From contig CAYWJH010000003.1 of assembly GCA_964458555.1 (NCBI GenBank), positions 15,669 to 79,668 on the forward strand: 64,000 nt of DNA, in the 5' to 3' direction. The stretch comes from SLST01 sp964458555 (lineage in GTDB: Bacteria; Spirochaetota; Spirochaetia; DSM-27196; SLST01). The notes beneath the pieces were generated by a model, which was given only the letters and a program-made list of their open reading frames with translations, searched no databases and was not told where the DNA came from. The position numbers and the translations under genes are program-made. This document shows, piece after piece, positions 15,225 through 24,056 of the stretch. Each line of letters begins with the position of its first letter. Within the stretch, counting starts at the first letter, position 1.

Positions 15225-17333
15225 ATGCACGTCGCCGAGATCAGCCAGCCGGTCTCCGACCTCCCCGGCGTGGGGCCGGCGCGCGCGAAGGACCTCGCGC
15301 GGATCGGCGTCACGGCGATCGGCGACCTGCTGCTGCACGTTCCGCGCGGCTACGAAAACCGCCAGACGCACGTCCCGCTCGCGCAGGCGGCTCCCGACCA
15401 GCCGGTAAACACCGTCGCCGAAGTCGTCGCGCACAGCTACATGGGCGGCAGTGGCGGCAAGCGCACGCTGAAAGTCCACATCCGCGACGAGAGCGGTGTG
15501 GGTGCGCTCGTGTGCTTCGGGCGGAACTTCCTCGCGCGCTCGCTGCCGGAGGGCAAACGCATCCGCGTCTACGGGAGCTTCGCGCGCCGCTACGGCGACA
15601 TCCAGGCGACGGCGTTCGAATTCGAACCGGCCGACGCCCCGCCGCGCAAGTTCGGCAGAATCCTGCCGATCTATCCGCTCGGCGGCCGGCTGACCCAGGG
15701 TGACCTGCGAAAGGCGACCGGCGCGGCCGTGAAGCGCTACGGGCGCAACGTCGAGGCCGAGGTTCCCGAGGAGCTGCGCCGTCGGCGAGGCCTTCTGCCG
15801 ACCGCCGAGGCGCTCGAAGCGGTCCACCTCCCCGACACGGTCGAGCTCGCCGAGGAGGGGCGCCGGTCGCTCATCTACCTCGAGCTGTTCTACCTGCAGC
15901 TCGCGATCGGGCGGCGCGCGGCGCAACGATCGCAGAGCGAACGACCGGCGCGAGCGCTGCCTGGGGGGCTCGCGCGCCGATTGCTCGAGTCCCTACCGTT
16001 CGATCTCACCGACGATCAGCGCGCCGTCCTCGGGGAGATCACCGCCGAGCTCGAGGGCACGATCCCGATGGCGCGGCTGCTGCAGGGCGACGTCGGCAGC
16101 GGGAAGACGGTCGTCGCGCTCGCCTCCGCGCTGCCGGTGATCGAGTCGGGACAGCAGGTCGCGCTCATGGCGCCGACCGAGCTGCTCGCCCGCCAGCACG
16201 CCGACGCCGCTGCGCGGCTCTTCGCCGACGCCGGTCTCGACGTATCGGTGGGTCTGCTCTCGGGGACCGTTGCGCCGTCGGCGCGGCGCCCGCTGCTCGA
16301 GGCGGTCGCCACCGGCGCGGTCGACCTCGTGATTGGCACGCACGCGGTGTTTACCGACGAGGTCACCTTCCGTAACCTGCAGTACATCGTCATCGACGAA
16401 CAGCACCGCTTCGGCGTGCTGCAACGCGTCGCGCTCATGGCAAAGGCCCGGAGACCCGACGTCCTCTTCATGACCGCCACGCCTATCCCGCGCACGCTCG
16501 CGCTGACCGTCTTCGGCGACATGCAGGTGAGCTCGATCAGGTCGATGCCGGCCGGGCGCAAGCCGATCGAAACGCACCTCGCCCGACACGGCAACGACCG
16601 CAAGGTCTACGACTTCGTCCGGCGCGAGCTCGCCGCCGGCAGGCAGGCATATTTCGTCTACCCGCGTATCGACGCTACCGGCTCGCTCGATCTCCGCGAC
16701 GCCGAGTCGATGTGGCGGCGGCTCGACACGGAGGTCTACCCGGACCGCTCGGTCGGACTCGTGCACTCACGGATCCCCGACGAGGAGAAGCGCGACACGA
16801 TGGAGCGCTTCCGACGGGGCGAGCTCGATGTGCTCGTCGCGACGAGCGTCGTGGAGGTGGGCGTCGATGTACCGAACGCCACGTGCATGGTCGTCGAGCA
16901 CGCCGAACGGTTCGGCCTCGCGGCGTTGCACCAGCTCCGTGGGCGCGTGGGACGCGGGGAGCACCAGAGCTACTGCTTCCTCGTGTACGACGAGGAGCTC
17001 ACCGATCTCGCGAAGGAGCGACTGAAGGTGATGCACCGTACGACCGACGGCTTCGAGATCGCCGAGGAGGACCTTCGGATCCGCGGACCCGGTGATATCG
17101 CCGGCACGCAGCAGGCCGGCTACCTGCGGTTCCGCGTGGCCGATCTGGGACGCGACATGGCGGTGATGAACGAGGCGCGAGACGACGCGTTCACCATCCT
17201 CGAACGGGACCCTCAGCTCGCCGAGCCGGAGCATCGGCCGCTCGCCGAGTCGCTCGATCGGGCGCAGGCGCAGAACCGGCACACGCCCTTCTCCTACCCG
17301 GAGGGCGGCGCCGAACAGGAGACGGTGTCGTGA
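15225..17333 (+). CDS. recG: ATP-dependent DNA helicase RecG
   Basis: The 702-residue protein has the RecG layout. An N-terminal helical and OB-fold wedge domain starts DLPGVGPARAKDLARIG, with LLHVPRGYENR. Next come the superfamily 2 helicase motifs: Walker A GDVGSGKT at about 288-295, motif II DEQHRFGV near 390, TATPIPRTL, and in the second lobe ATSVVEVGVDVPNAT and QLRGRVGRG. The TRG-like region near the C-terminus is recognisable. RecG remodels stalled replication forks and Holliday junctions. The start ATG lies just after the yggT stop, and the last codons overlap rsmD by 4 bases. Its position between dnaE and an rRNA methyltransferase suggests constitutive expression. Confidence 0.96.
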   Translation: MHVAEISQPVSDLPGVGPARAKDLARIGVTAIGDLLLHVPRGYENRQTHVPLAQAAPDQPVNTVAEVVAHSYMGGSGGKRTLKVHIRDESGVGALVCFGRNFLARSLPEGKRIRVYGSFARRYGDIQATAFEFEPADAPPRKFGRILPIYPLGGRLTQGDLRKATGAAVKRYGRNVEAEVPEELRRRRGLLPTAEALEAVHLPDTVELAEEGRRSLIYLELFYLQLAIGRRAAQRSQSERPARALPGGLARRLLESLPFDLTDDQRAVLGEITAELEGTIPMARLLQGDVGSGKTVVALASALPVIESGQQVALMAPTELLARQHADAAARLFADAGLDVSVGLLSGTVAPSARRPLLEAVATGAVDLVIGTHAVFTDEVTFRNLQYIVIDEQHRFGVLQRVALMAKARRPDVLFMTATPIPRTLALTVFGDMQVSSIRSMPAGRKPIETHLARHGNDRKVYDFVRRELAAGRQAYFVYPRIDATGSLDLRDAESMWRRLDTEVYPDRSVGLVHSRIPDEEKRDTMERFRRGELDVLVATSVVEVGVDVPNATCMVVEHAERFGLAALHQLRGRVGRGEHQSYCFLVYDEELTDLAKERLKVMHRTTDGFEIAEEDLRIRGPGDIAGTQQAGYLRFRVADLGRDMAVMNEARDDAFTILERDPQLAEPEHRPLAESLDRAQAQNRHTPFSYPEGGAEQETVS

Positions 17334-17887
17334 GAATCACCGGCGGGGAGTTGGGCGGTCGCCGCGTCGAAGTGCCACCGGGCGTCATCCGCCCGGCGAT
17401 GGACCGGATGCGCGAGTCGATATTCAACATCCTCAGTCCCCTCGAAGGTACCGCCTTCCTCGACCTCTTCTCCGGCTCGGGGATCATGGCGCTCGAGGCG
17501 ATCTCGCGCGGTGCGACGCGGGCGACGCTGGTCGAACGCGACCGGGGCAAGCGACGCGTGCTGCTGCGGAACCTCGAGGTGGCATCGGAGTCGGTCTGTC
17601 CGAATCCCCGGGTGATCTTCACACCCGTGGAAGCGTTCGTCTCCCGGGAGAAGAACCGCTACGATACGATCTACCTCGATCCTCCGTTCGCGTATCGCCA
17701 CAAGGCCGATCTGCTCGCACGCATCGTCGACGCGGGGCTCCTCGAGCCCGACGGCCGCCTGCTCATCCACTACCCGAAGGGCGACTCGCTGCCCGACCGT
17801 CTTGGAGAGGTCGAACGCGAGGACGAGCGGAGCTACGGCCACAGCACCGTACGGTTCTACCGCGCGCCGCTCGACCCGGAGGCGTAG
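17330..17887 (+). CDS. rsmD: 16S rRNA (guanine-966-N2)-methyltransferase RsmD
   Basis: The 185-residue protein starts MRITGGELGGRRVEVPPG and has IRPAMDRMRESIFNIL, the S-adenosylmethionine binding FLDLFSGSGIMALEAISRG, and DPPF in YDTIYLDPPFAYR, the catalytic motif of N2-guanine methyltransferases. It modifies G966 of 16S rRNA during small-subunit assembly. The start is a GTG that overlaps the recG stop (GTGA at 17330-17333), so translation is coupled to recG. Length is normal for the family. Fifty bases separate it from hisZ, where a new transcript probably begins. Confidence 0.95.
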   Translation: MRITGGELGGRRVEVPPGVIRPAMDRMRESIFNILSPLEGTAFLDLFSGSGIMALEAISRGATRATLVERDRGKRRVLLRNLEVASESVCPNPRVIFTPVEAFVSREKNRYDTIYLDPPFAYRHKADLLARIVDAGLLEPDGRLLIHYPKGDSLPDRLGEVEREDERSYGHSTVRFYRAPLDPEA

Positions 17888-17937
17888 GGCACCGGTGCGG
17901 CCGTTTTTTGGTATATTGGCCGGGCAAAGGAGAGATC

Positions 17938-19005
17938 GTGGCTCAGGAGAACCTCCATCTACCGCAGGGCACCGAGGCGTTCTACCTCGACGAGGCGTAC
18001 GCCCACCGGAAACTCGTACGTACCTTCGAGGATCGCTGCGAGCTCTGGGCGTACCTTCCGGTGCAAACACCGGTCTACGACTTTCACGAGCTCTACCGTG
18101 GATTGCTCGACCGCGGCCGCGAGGCGATGACCTACCGGCTCGTCGATCGAGCCGGCGACCTGCTCGTCCTGCGCGCAGACATCACGCTCTTCCTCGCGAG
18201 GCAGATGGGTCTCGTGCTCGACGAGAAGGATCTGCCCGTACGCGTCTACTACGGCGATACGATCCTGCGCCACGAAGACCCCTACGACATCTCGCGAAAC
18301 GAGTTCTTCCAGGTCGGCGCCGAGCTCATCGGTCCGACCGGTCTCGCAGCCGACGCGGAGGTGATGCTGCTGCTCTTCGACGCGCTCGACCACTGGAGCC
18401 AGAGCGACGTCGTGGTTCACATGGGGCACCGGGCCCTCCTCCGGGAGTACAACGAGTCGGGCGAGCTCGCGCCGGCAGTGGCCAGACGCGACTGGGGCGC
18501 CGCCCGCGAGCTGCTCGCGCGGCAGCAGGTGCCCGCCGATCAGATCGACACGCTTGTTCGCCTCTACGGGTTCATCGGCTCGCCGGACGAGCTGTCGGCG
18601 ACGATCGAGCAGCTGCCCGTGCTCGGGACCGATGAACGCGCCACGCTCAATCACGTGCTCTCGCTCGCCGACGAGGTATCCGCGCTCGGCTACGGCGACA
18701 GGTTGCGGATCGATCTCAGCGAGGTAGGAAGCCAGGTGTACCACTCGGGCGTCGTCTTTCAGGCGTACGCGCCGGACACCGCCGCGCCCATCGCGAGCGG
18801 CGGCCGCTACGACGGTCTGCTCGCGCGCTTCGGTTTCGACGCCGCCTCGGTCGGCTTCTCCGTGATGCTGCGTCGGCTGCAGTCGCGCGCCGGCAGCGCT
18901 CCTCACCCGACCCCGAAGGTCGAGCGGGCGAATGCGGCGAGTTTTCGCGATCGGGTACGGGAAGCGCGACGCCTGCGCAACGACGGAAAGGTGGTGATGC
19001 TATGA
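17938..19005 (+). CDS. hisZ: ATP phosphoribosyltransferase regulatory subunit HisZ
   Basis: This protein of about 355 residues is a class II histidyl-tRNA synthetase paralogue. LPQGTEAFYLDEA, the motif-2-like region (RADITLFLARQ, RVYYGDTILRHED, EFFQVGAELIG) and ASGGRYDGLLARFG of the C-terminal catalytic fold are present. The anticodon-binding domain is absent, as in HisZ rather than HisRS. HisZ is required when HisG is of the short form, and the adjacent hisG is indeed short. GTG 17938 has AAAGGAGA 5 bases upstream. TATATT at 17912-17917 may be a -10 element, though no convincing -35 was found. The stop overlaps the hisG ATG. Confidence 0.88.
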   Translation: MAQENLHLPQGTEAFYLDEAYAHRKLVRTFEDRCELWAYLPVQTPVYDFHELYRGLLDRGREAMTYRLVDRAGDLLVLRADITLFLARQMGLVLDEKDLPVRVYYGDTILRHEDPYDISRNEFFQVGAELIGPTGLAADAEVMLLLFDALDHWSQSDVVVHMGHRALLREYNESGELAPAVARRDWGAARELLARQQVPADQIDTLVRLYGFIGSPDELSATIEQLPVLGTDERATLNHVLSLADEVSALGYGDRLRIDLSEVGSQVYHSGVVFQAYAPDTAAPIASGGRYDGLLARFGFDAASVGFSVMLRRLQSRAGSAPHPTPKVERANAASFRDRVREARRLRNDGKVVML

Positions 19006-19631
19006 GCGAACCCCTGACGCTCGCGCTGCCGAAGGGCCGCCTGCAGGAGCAGACCGAGACGCACCTCGCCGAGCGCGGCTTCCGCGTCACCTTCGAGAAA
19101 CGGAAGCTGGTCGCCACCGACGAGAGCGGAACGATCAGGATTATGCTCGTCAAGAACAGCGATCTGCCCACCTACGTGCACCACGGCATCGCCGGCCTCG
19201 GGGTCTGCGGCACCGACGTGATCTACGAGAGCGGGTTCCCCTTCTTCGAGCTCACCGAGCTTCCCTTCGGCTCGACGCGGATGTGTCTCGCCGCGCACAA
19301 GGACTTCGACCCGGCGACCCACACCGGCCGTCTGCGCGCGGCGACGAAGTTCACCCGCTTTGCCCGCGACTACTTCCAGCGCAGCGGAATCGCCGCGGAG
19401 GTGATCCGACTCGGCGGTTCGGTCGAGCTCGCGCCGGTGCTCGGGCTCGCACCCTACATCGTCGATCTCGTCGAGACCGGGAACACGCTCCGCGCGCACG
19501 ATCTGGAGGTCGTCGAGGAGCTCGCGCGGATCCGGGTCGTCCTGATCGCGAACCCCGCCTACTACAAGTTCCATTACAGGAGCATCGACTCGCTGGTCGA
19601 TACTCTCAGTAGCGGGGGTTCGCATGAGTAG
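19002..19631 (+). CDS. hisG: ATP phosphoribosyltransferase, short form (HisG)
   Basis: The 209-residue enzyme catalyses the first step of histidine biosynthesis (ATP plus PRPP). It begins LTLALPKGRLQEQT and contains VKNSDLPTYVHHGIAGLGVCGTDV and the PRPP-binding loop LGGSVELAP...IVDLVETGNTLR. At about 210 residues it lacks the C-terminal regulatory ACT-like domain of long HisG. It should therefore depend on HisZ, encoded immediately upstream with an ATGA overlap, for activity and histidine feedback. It overlaps hisB by 8 bases. Confidence 0.96.
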   Translation: MSEPLTLALPKGRLQEQTETHLAERGFRVTFEKRKLVATDESGTIRIMLVKNSDLPTYVHHGIAGLGVCGTDVIYESGFPFFELTELPFGSTRMCLAAHKDFDPATHTGRLRAATKFTRFARDYFQRSGIAAEVIRLGGSVELAPVLGLAPYIVDLVETGNTLRAHDLEVVEELARIRVVLIANPAYYKFHYRSIDSLVDTLSSGGSHE

Positions 19632-20214
19632 ACGATCCGAGGTCGAACGGAACACGAAGGAGACTCGGATCCGCATTGCGGTGGATCTCGATCAACCAGC
19701 CGAACCGAGCGTATCGACCGGAGTACCGTTCTTCGACCACATGCTTACGGCGATGGCGTTTCACGGCCGCTTCGGTCTCGACGTCGCCGCGGAGGGCGAC
19801 CTCGAGGTCGACCCGCACCACGTGGTCGAAGACACCGGCATCGTACTCGGCTCCTGCCTCGACCGAGTCTTCCGCGAGGGCGACGCGATCAACCGTTTCG
19901 GTCATGCGGTAATCCCGATGGACGAGGCGCTCGCGGAGGCGACGATCGACGTGTGCGGTCGCCCCACGCTCGCCTACCGTGCCGACTACCCGCACCAGTA
20001 CGCGGGCAGTTTCGCGCTCTGGCTCGTCCGGGAATTCTTCTCGGGGCTGTCGATGAGCGCCCGCCTCGCGCTCCACCTCGAGTGCCGCTACGGGGAGAAC
20101 GCCCACCACATGGTGGAGGCGCTCTTCAAGGCGCTCGGCAGGGCGCTCGGCCAGGCGTACGGGCTGCAGAACACGCATGCGAACGCGGAGATGTCCACCA
20201 AGGGGATGATATAG
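19624..20214 (+). CDS. hisB: Imidazoleglycerol-phosphate dehydratase HisB
   Basis: The 196-residue enzyme has the repeated metal-binding motifs of the monofunctional dehydratase: FFDHMLTAMAFHG, HHVVEDTGIVLG, and in the second half ENAHHMVEALFKALGRAL, with HANAEMSTKG near the C-terminus. It catalyses the manganese-dependent dehydration of imidazoleglycerol phosphate, the sixth step of the histidine pathway. It is the last his gene here; hisD, hisC, hisH, hisA, hisF and hisI are not in the window. The 8-base overlap with hisG implies coupled translation. Confidence 0.97.
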   Translation: MSRRSEVERNTKETRIRIAVDLDQPAEPSVSTGVPFFDHMLTAMAFHGRFGLDVAAEGDLEVDPHHVVEDTGIVLGSCLDRVFREGDAINRFGHAVIPMDEALAEATIDVCGRPTLAYRADYPHQYAGSFALWLVREFFSGLSMSARLALHLECRYGENAHHMVEALFKALGRALGQAYGLQNTHANAEMSTKGMI

Positions 20215-20221
20215 TCTGGGT

Positions 20222-20569
20222 ATGAGCGATCGCAGCGACGTATTCAAGGACGAGCTCGCGGCGCCGGGATTCGTCAAGACGAGCCGAGCCGACGGCCCGC
20301 AGCTCGCGGCAGGCCAGCGAACCGCGCTCGTCCGCAAGGGAAACGAGCTCTTCAACAAAGGTCAGATCGAGCAGGCGAAGCGGATCTTCCTGACCGCGCA
20401 CTACACCGACGGGCTCGTACGGGTCGGCGACTACTACATGAACGAGTATAGGCCCCTCGACGCGTTCCGAATGTACTGGGTCGCGCCGGAGAGCCACAAG
20501 AGCGAGTACCTGATCGAGCGCATGGCCGGCGTGATCCGCGGCTGGCTGCAGGAGTCCGACGATGCCTGA
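20222..20569 (+). CDS. Small helical protein of unknown function
   Basis: This 115-residue, mostly helical protein has RKGNELFNKGQIEQAKRIFLTAHYTDGLVRVGDYYMN in the middle, which reads like one and a half tetratricopeptide-type helical repeats (small, large and aromatic positions in the usual pattern). There is no signal peptide and no membrane segment. It follows hisB by 7 bases and overlaps the TPR gene by 8 bases. It is therefore probably co-translated with that protein, and a physical partnership is a reasonable guess. I do not recognise the family. Confidence 0.7.
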   Translation: MSDRSDVFKDELAAPGFVKTSRADGPQLAAGQRTALVRKGNELFNKGQIEQAKRIFLTAHYTDGLVRVGDYYMNEYRPLDAFRMYWVAPESHKSEYLIERMAGVIRGWLQESDDA

Positions 20570-21659
20570 GCAATCCGGGCAGACACGCGACATCGCCGAG
20601 CTGTCTCACCAGGGGTACCAGCTCCTTCGCGACGGCTCCTACGACGATGCCGTCGAGCGGTTCGAGTCGGTCCTCGAGCTCGAACCGGACAACAGCTACG
20701 CGCTTGTCGGGCTGGGCGACATCGCGAGGAAGCGCGGCAAGCATCACGACGCCGTCGGCTACTATCAGCGCTGCCTCGAACACGATCCGGACAACGCATT
20801 CGCGCTCTTCGGGCTTGCCGACAGCTACCGATCGTTGCGCAAGTACCACGAGGCCCTCGCGATCTGGGAGCGCTACCTCGCCCACGATGACGAGAACGTC
20901 ACGGTCCTCACCCGAGTGGCCGACGCGTACCGCAAGGTCAGGCGCAAGCGCCGCTCGCACGAGCTCTACGAGCGGGTCCTCGAGCTCGAGCCGGATAATC
21001 CGTACGCGCTCGTCGGCCTCGGACACCTCCACTACGATTTTCGCGAGTACGAAGAGGCCCTTTCCTCATGGCAGCGGATGCACGAGCTCGCGGGAACCTC
21101 GGTCGACATCCGCGTGCTCACATCGATCGGCAACTGCTACCGGAAACTCAAACGGTACCGCGCCGGGATTCCCTTCTTCGAGGAGGCGCTCGAGCGGGAG
21201 CCGGACAACTTCTACGCGCTCTTCGGGCTCGCCGACTGCTACCGCGGTCTCAACGACCCCGCGCAGAGCCTCGTATACTGGAAACGGATCCTCGAAAAGG
21301 ACCCGCAGAACCGGGTCATCCTCACGAGAGCCGGCGATGCGCATCGAACCATGGGTGAGCTCGACGAGGCGGAAGAATGCTATCGCGTCGCGCTCGCGAT
21401 CGGCGACGACCTCTACGCGAACCTGGGCCTCGCGATCGCAGCCCGGATGCGGGGAGACCGCGAAGCGGCGATCGAGATGCTGAACGAGCTCAAGCGTCGG
21501 GAGCCGGACAACCATCGCGTCTACGTGGAGCTCGCGGCGACGCACGCGCGCGAGGGAAGCCCGGAAGACGCGATCAGAGTGCTCGCCGAGTACCAGGCCG
21601 GCGGCCGCACGAACGCCCACGTAGACGAGTTGATCGAGCGGTATCGCGGGCAGTCGTAG
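20562..21659 (+). CDS. TPR-repeat protein
   Basis: The 365-residue protein is built of about nine tetratricopeptide repeats. The recurring consensus is easy to see: YDDAVERFESVLELEPDN, then HHDAVGYYQRCLEHDPDN, then YHEALAIWERYLAHDDEN, and so on, ending near residue 355. There is no signal peptide, membrane span or fused enzymatic domain, so it is a cytoplasmic scaffold. TPR superhelices bind peptides or protein partners; the small gene overlapping its start is the obvious candidate. No terminator with a T-tract is seen before the convergent alaS, only a weak 7-bp GC hairpin at 21663-21684. Confidence 0.85.
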   Translation: MPEQSGQTRDIAELSHQGYQLLRDGSYDDAVERFESVLELEPDNSYALVGLGDIARKRGKHHDAVGYYQRCLEHDPDNAFALFGLADSYRSLRKYHEALAIWERYLAHDDENVTVLTRVADAYRKVRRKRRSHELYERVLELEPDNPYALVGLGHLHYDFREYEEALSSWQRMHELAGTSVDIRVLTSIGNCYRKLKRYRAGIPFFEEALEREPDNFYALFGLADCYRGLNDPAQSLVYWKRILEKDPQNRVILTRAGDAHRTMGELDEAEECYRVALAIGDDLYANLGLAIAARMRGDREAAIEMLNELKRREPDNHRVYVELAATHAREGSPEDAIRVLAEYQAGGRTNAHVDELIERYRGQS

Positions 21660-21686
21660 CGCACCCGGCGCGGTCGGGCCGGGTTG

Positions 21687-23474
21687 CTACTCCTCGAGGA
21701 CGGCCTTGATACGGCGCACGCCCTGCGAGGAGCTCTGCTCCTTGAGGATGCGGAACCGGCCGAGCTCCGCGGTATGCTCCACGTGGGGGCCGCCGCACAC
21801 CTCGCGCGAGAAATCCCCGATGCTGTAGACCTTCACCACCTCGTCGTACTTGTCGCCGAAGAGCGCGACCGCTCCGCTATCCCTCGCCTCCTCGAGCGTC
21901 ATCTCGGTGAAATCCACCGGAAGGTCGCGCTCGATCTGCCGGTTCACGATCTCCTCGACACGCTTGATATCTTCGGCGCTCATCTTCTCGGGGTGAGAGA
22001 AGTCGAAGCGCAGCCGCTCGGCGGTGATATTGCTCCCCTTCTGCGCGACGTGGTCGCCGAGCACCTCGCGCAAGGCCTTGTGGAGCAGGTGCGTCGCCGT
22101 GTGGAGGCGGGTCGTCATCTCGGTGTGGTCGGCGAGCCCGCCCCGGAACGTGCCTGCCGAATCGGCCTTACTCTTCTCCTGGTGCTTGCGGAACGCCTCC
22201 TCGAATCCCTCGCGGTCGACCGACATCTCGTGCTCGCGCGCGAGCTCCTCGGTGATCTCGATGGGAAATCCGTACGTGTCGTAGAGCCGGAACGCGACCC
22301 TGCCCGGAATCACACGGGCAGGATTCTTCTCGAGGTTCGCAAGCAGCTTCTCGAACTCGTGCTCGCCCTTACGCAGCGTCTCGAGGAACTTCTGCTCCTC
22401 TCGGGTAAGCTCGTCGAGGACCTCCGCACGCTTGGTCGCGAGCGTGGGGTAGATCGATGCGTACATGTCGACGATCACCTCGCCGATCGACGCGAGGAAC
22501 GGCTCGGTGAGCCCGAGCTTGCGGCCGTGCCGCACCGCCCGGCGAATGAGCCGCCGCAGGATGTAGCCGGCCCCGAGGTTCGAAGGCAGCACCCCCTGCT
22601 CGTCGCCGACGATGTGCGTCGCGGTCTTCGCATGGTCGGCGATGATCCGGATCGACGCGTCGCTCGCCTCGTCGGAACCGTACGCCGCGCCGGTCACCTT
22701 CTCGATCGCCTCGATTACCGGCGTGAACATCTCGGTGTCGTAGACGGTCTCCTTCCCCTGCAGGATCGTGCTGGTTCGCTCGACGCCCATCCCGGTGTCG
22801 ACGCACTTCCGATCCAGCTTCGCGAAGCTGCCGTCGGCCTGCTTGTTGTACTGCATGAAGACGTTGTTCCAGATCTCCATCCACTTCCCGTCCGAGACGC
22901 CGGGCCGGCTCTGCGCCGTGCCCTCGATACCGGTATCGACGTAGATCTCGGTGTCAGGTCCGCACGGGCCGGTCTCGCCGGCGGGGCCCCACCAGTTCTC
23001 TTCGCGATCGAGAAAGAAGATACGCTCCTCCGGCACACCGAGCGACTGCCAGATCTCAGCCGATTCGTCGTCGCGCGGAACCTCCTCGTCACCGGCAAAG
23101 CAGGTGACCGCGAGCTTCTCCGGGGGAATGCCGAGCCACTCGGGGCTGGTAAGGAACTCCCAGCTCATTCGGATCGATTCGTCCTTGAAGTAGTCGCCGA
23201 GCGACCAGTTGCCCAGCATCTCGAAAAAGGTGAGATGCGAGAAATCACCCACCTCGTCGATGTCGGCGGTGCGCACGCAACGCTGCACGTCGACGAGCCG
23301 GTTTCCGGCCGGGTGCTTCTGTCCCAGAATGTACGGCACCAGCGGATGCATACCCGCGGTCGTGAAGAGCACGGTCGGATCGTTCTGGGGAATGAGCGAT
23401 GCGCCGGAGATTTCGGCGTGGTTTCTCGTCTTGAAGAATTCGATGTATTTGCTTCGTAGTTCGTTCGCGGTCAT
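21687..23474 (-). CDS. alaS: Alanyl-tRNA synthetase, short form without C-Ala domain
   Basis: The 595-residue enzyme charges tRNA-Ala. The aminoacylation core is recognisable (FFKTRNHAEISGASLIP, TTAGMHPLVPY, CVRTADIDEVG, FFEMLGNWSLGDYF, EIWNNVFMQYN). The editing domain that clears mischarged Ser/Gly is present with its zinc ligands, THLLH and CGGPHVEHT. The protein ends right after the editing domain. Most bacterial AlaRS continue to about 870 residues with a C-Ala domain that aids tRNA binding and oligomerisation. Spirochaetes such as Borrelia and Treponema are known to have this short version, so the truncation is natural rather than a broken gene. It is last in the fliG1-TM2-alaS minus-strand unit. 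Confidence 0.96.
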   Translation of the reverse strand: MTANELRSKYIEFFKTRNHAEISGASLIPQNDPTVLFTTAGMHPLVPYILGQKHPAGNRLVDVQRCVRTADIDEVGDFSHLTFFEMLGNWSLGDYFKDESIRMSWEFLTSPEWLGIPPEKLAVTCFAGDEEVPRDDESAEIWQSLGVPEERIFFLDREENWWGPAGETGPCGPDTEIYVDTGIEGTAQSRPGVSDGKWMEIWNNVFMQYNKQADGSFAKLDRKCVDTGMGVERTSTILQGKETVYDTEMFTPVIEAIEKVTGAAYGSDEASDASIRIIADHAKTATHIVGDEQGVLPSNLGAGYILRRLIRRAVRHGRKLGLTEPFLASIGEVIVDMYASIYPTLATKRAEVLDELTREEQKFLETLRKGEHEFEKLLANLEKNPARVIPGRVAFRLYDTYGFPIEITEELAREHEMSVDREGFEEAFRKHQEKSKADSAGTFRGGLADHTEMTTRLHTATHLLHKALREVLGDHVAQKGSNITAERLRFDFSHPEKMSAEDIKRVEEIVNRQIERDLPVDFTEMTLEEARDSGAVALFGDKYDEVVKVYSIGDFSREVCGGPHVEHTAELGRFRILKEQSSSQGVRRIKAVLEE

Positions 23475-23504
23475 GCGGTGTCCTTTGCCTGGTTTGTCTG
23501 GATA

Positions 23505-24020
23505 TCAGAATCGCTCGAGGTCGGCAGCCCCGGTATCGTCGAGGAAGTCCGGGAATACGTACGCGATCGACCCGCTCTTGCGGACGCGCACCTCGCCGAT
23601 GCCCTTGTCGACGAGCCTGTCGAGCTGCTCGCGCGCATCGTCGGTAGACAGCTTGCCCTCGAGCGCGACCTGCGCGGGCGATGCGATTCCGTGGTTCGCC
23701 TTCGCGACCCTCAGGATTACGTGCTCCGGCGATTCGGAGTTGCTGTGAGATTGCACGCTCGGACGACGACCGAGCGGCGCATCGTAGTCGAGCTCGTCGA
23801 GCTTATCGTCGAGCGCGCGGCGCATCCGTGCCTTGAGCCGGACCTCGCGGATCTGGTCGGGCATCGTGATGGCGTCGTAGATGGTACCGAACCCGAACAG
23901 CCCTCCCGTGAGGAGGTAGAGGACCCCGCTACCCACCTTGCCCATGTAGAGCCGGTGGAGTCCGGCCACCCCGATCAAAGAAGGGAGCCAGAGTATGTAA
24001 GCGGTCCTCGTCGAATACAC
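23505..24020 (-). CDS. TM2-domain membrane protein with C-terminal winged-helix-like domain
   Basis: The 171-residue protein begins with a TM2 domain of two membrane helices (AYILWLPSLIGVAGLHRLYMGK, then SGVLYLLTGGLFGFGTIYD), with the typical G-x-H-R-x-Y-x-G turn. A charged linker follows. The C-terminal 65 residues (ILRVAKANHGIASPAQVALE, LDRLVDKGIGEVRVRKSG) look like a winged helix-turn-helix, with a helix pair followed by a beta wing. The combination suggests a membrane-tethered protein that binds nucleic acid or another protein, but neither partner is known. It lies between the fliG-like gene and alaS with gaps of 36 and 30 bases, so it is probably co-transcribed with both. Confidence 0.7.
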   Translation of the reverse strand: MYSTRTAYILWLPSLIGVAGLHRLYMGKVGSGVLYLLTGGLFGFGTIYDAITMPDQIREVRLKARMRRALDDKLDELDYDAPLGRRPSVQSHSNSESPEHVILRVAKANHGIASPAQVALEGKLSTDDAREQLDRLVDKGIGEVRVRKSGSIAYVFPDFLDDTGAADLERF

Positions 24021-24056
24021 GATGCGTCCTCCACGCCTGCCTGTCGGGTAGCGATC

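Noticed and set aside
17888..17937. Full sigma-70 promoter for hisZ
   Set aside because: TATATT at 17912-17917 is a good -10, but no -35 hexamer is found at 16-18 bases, so only the -10 is mentioned.
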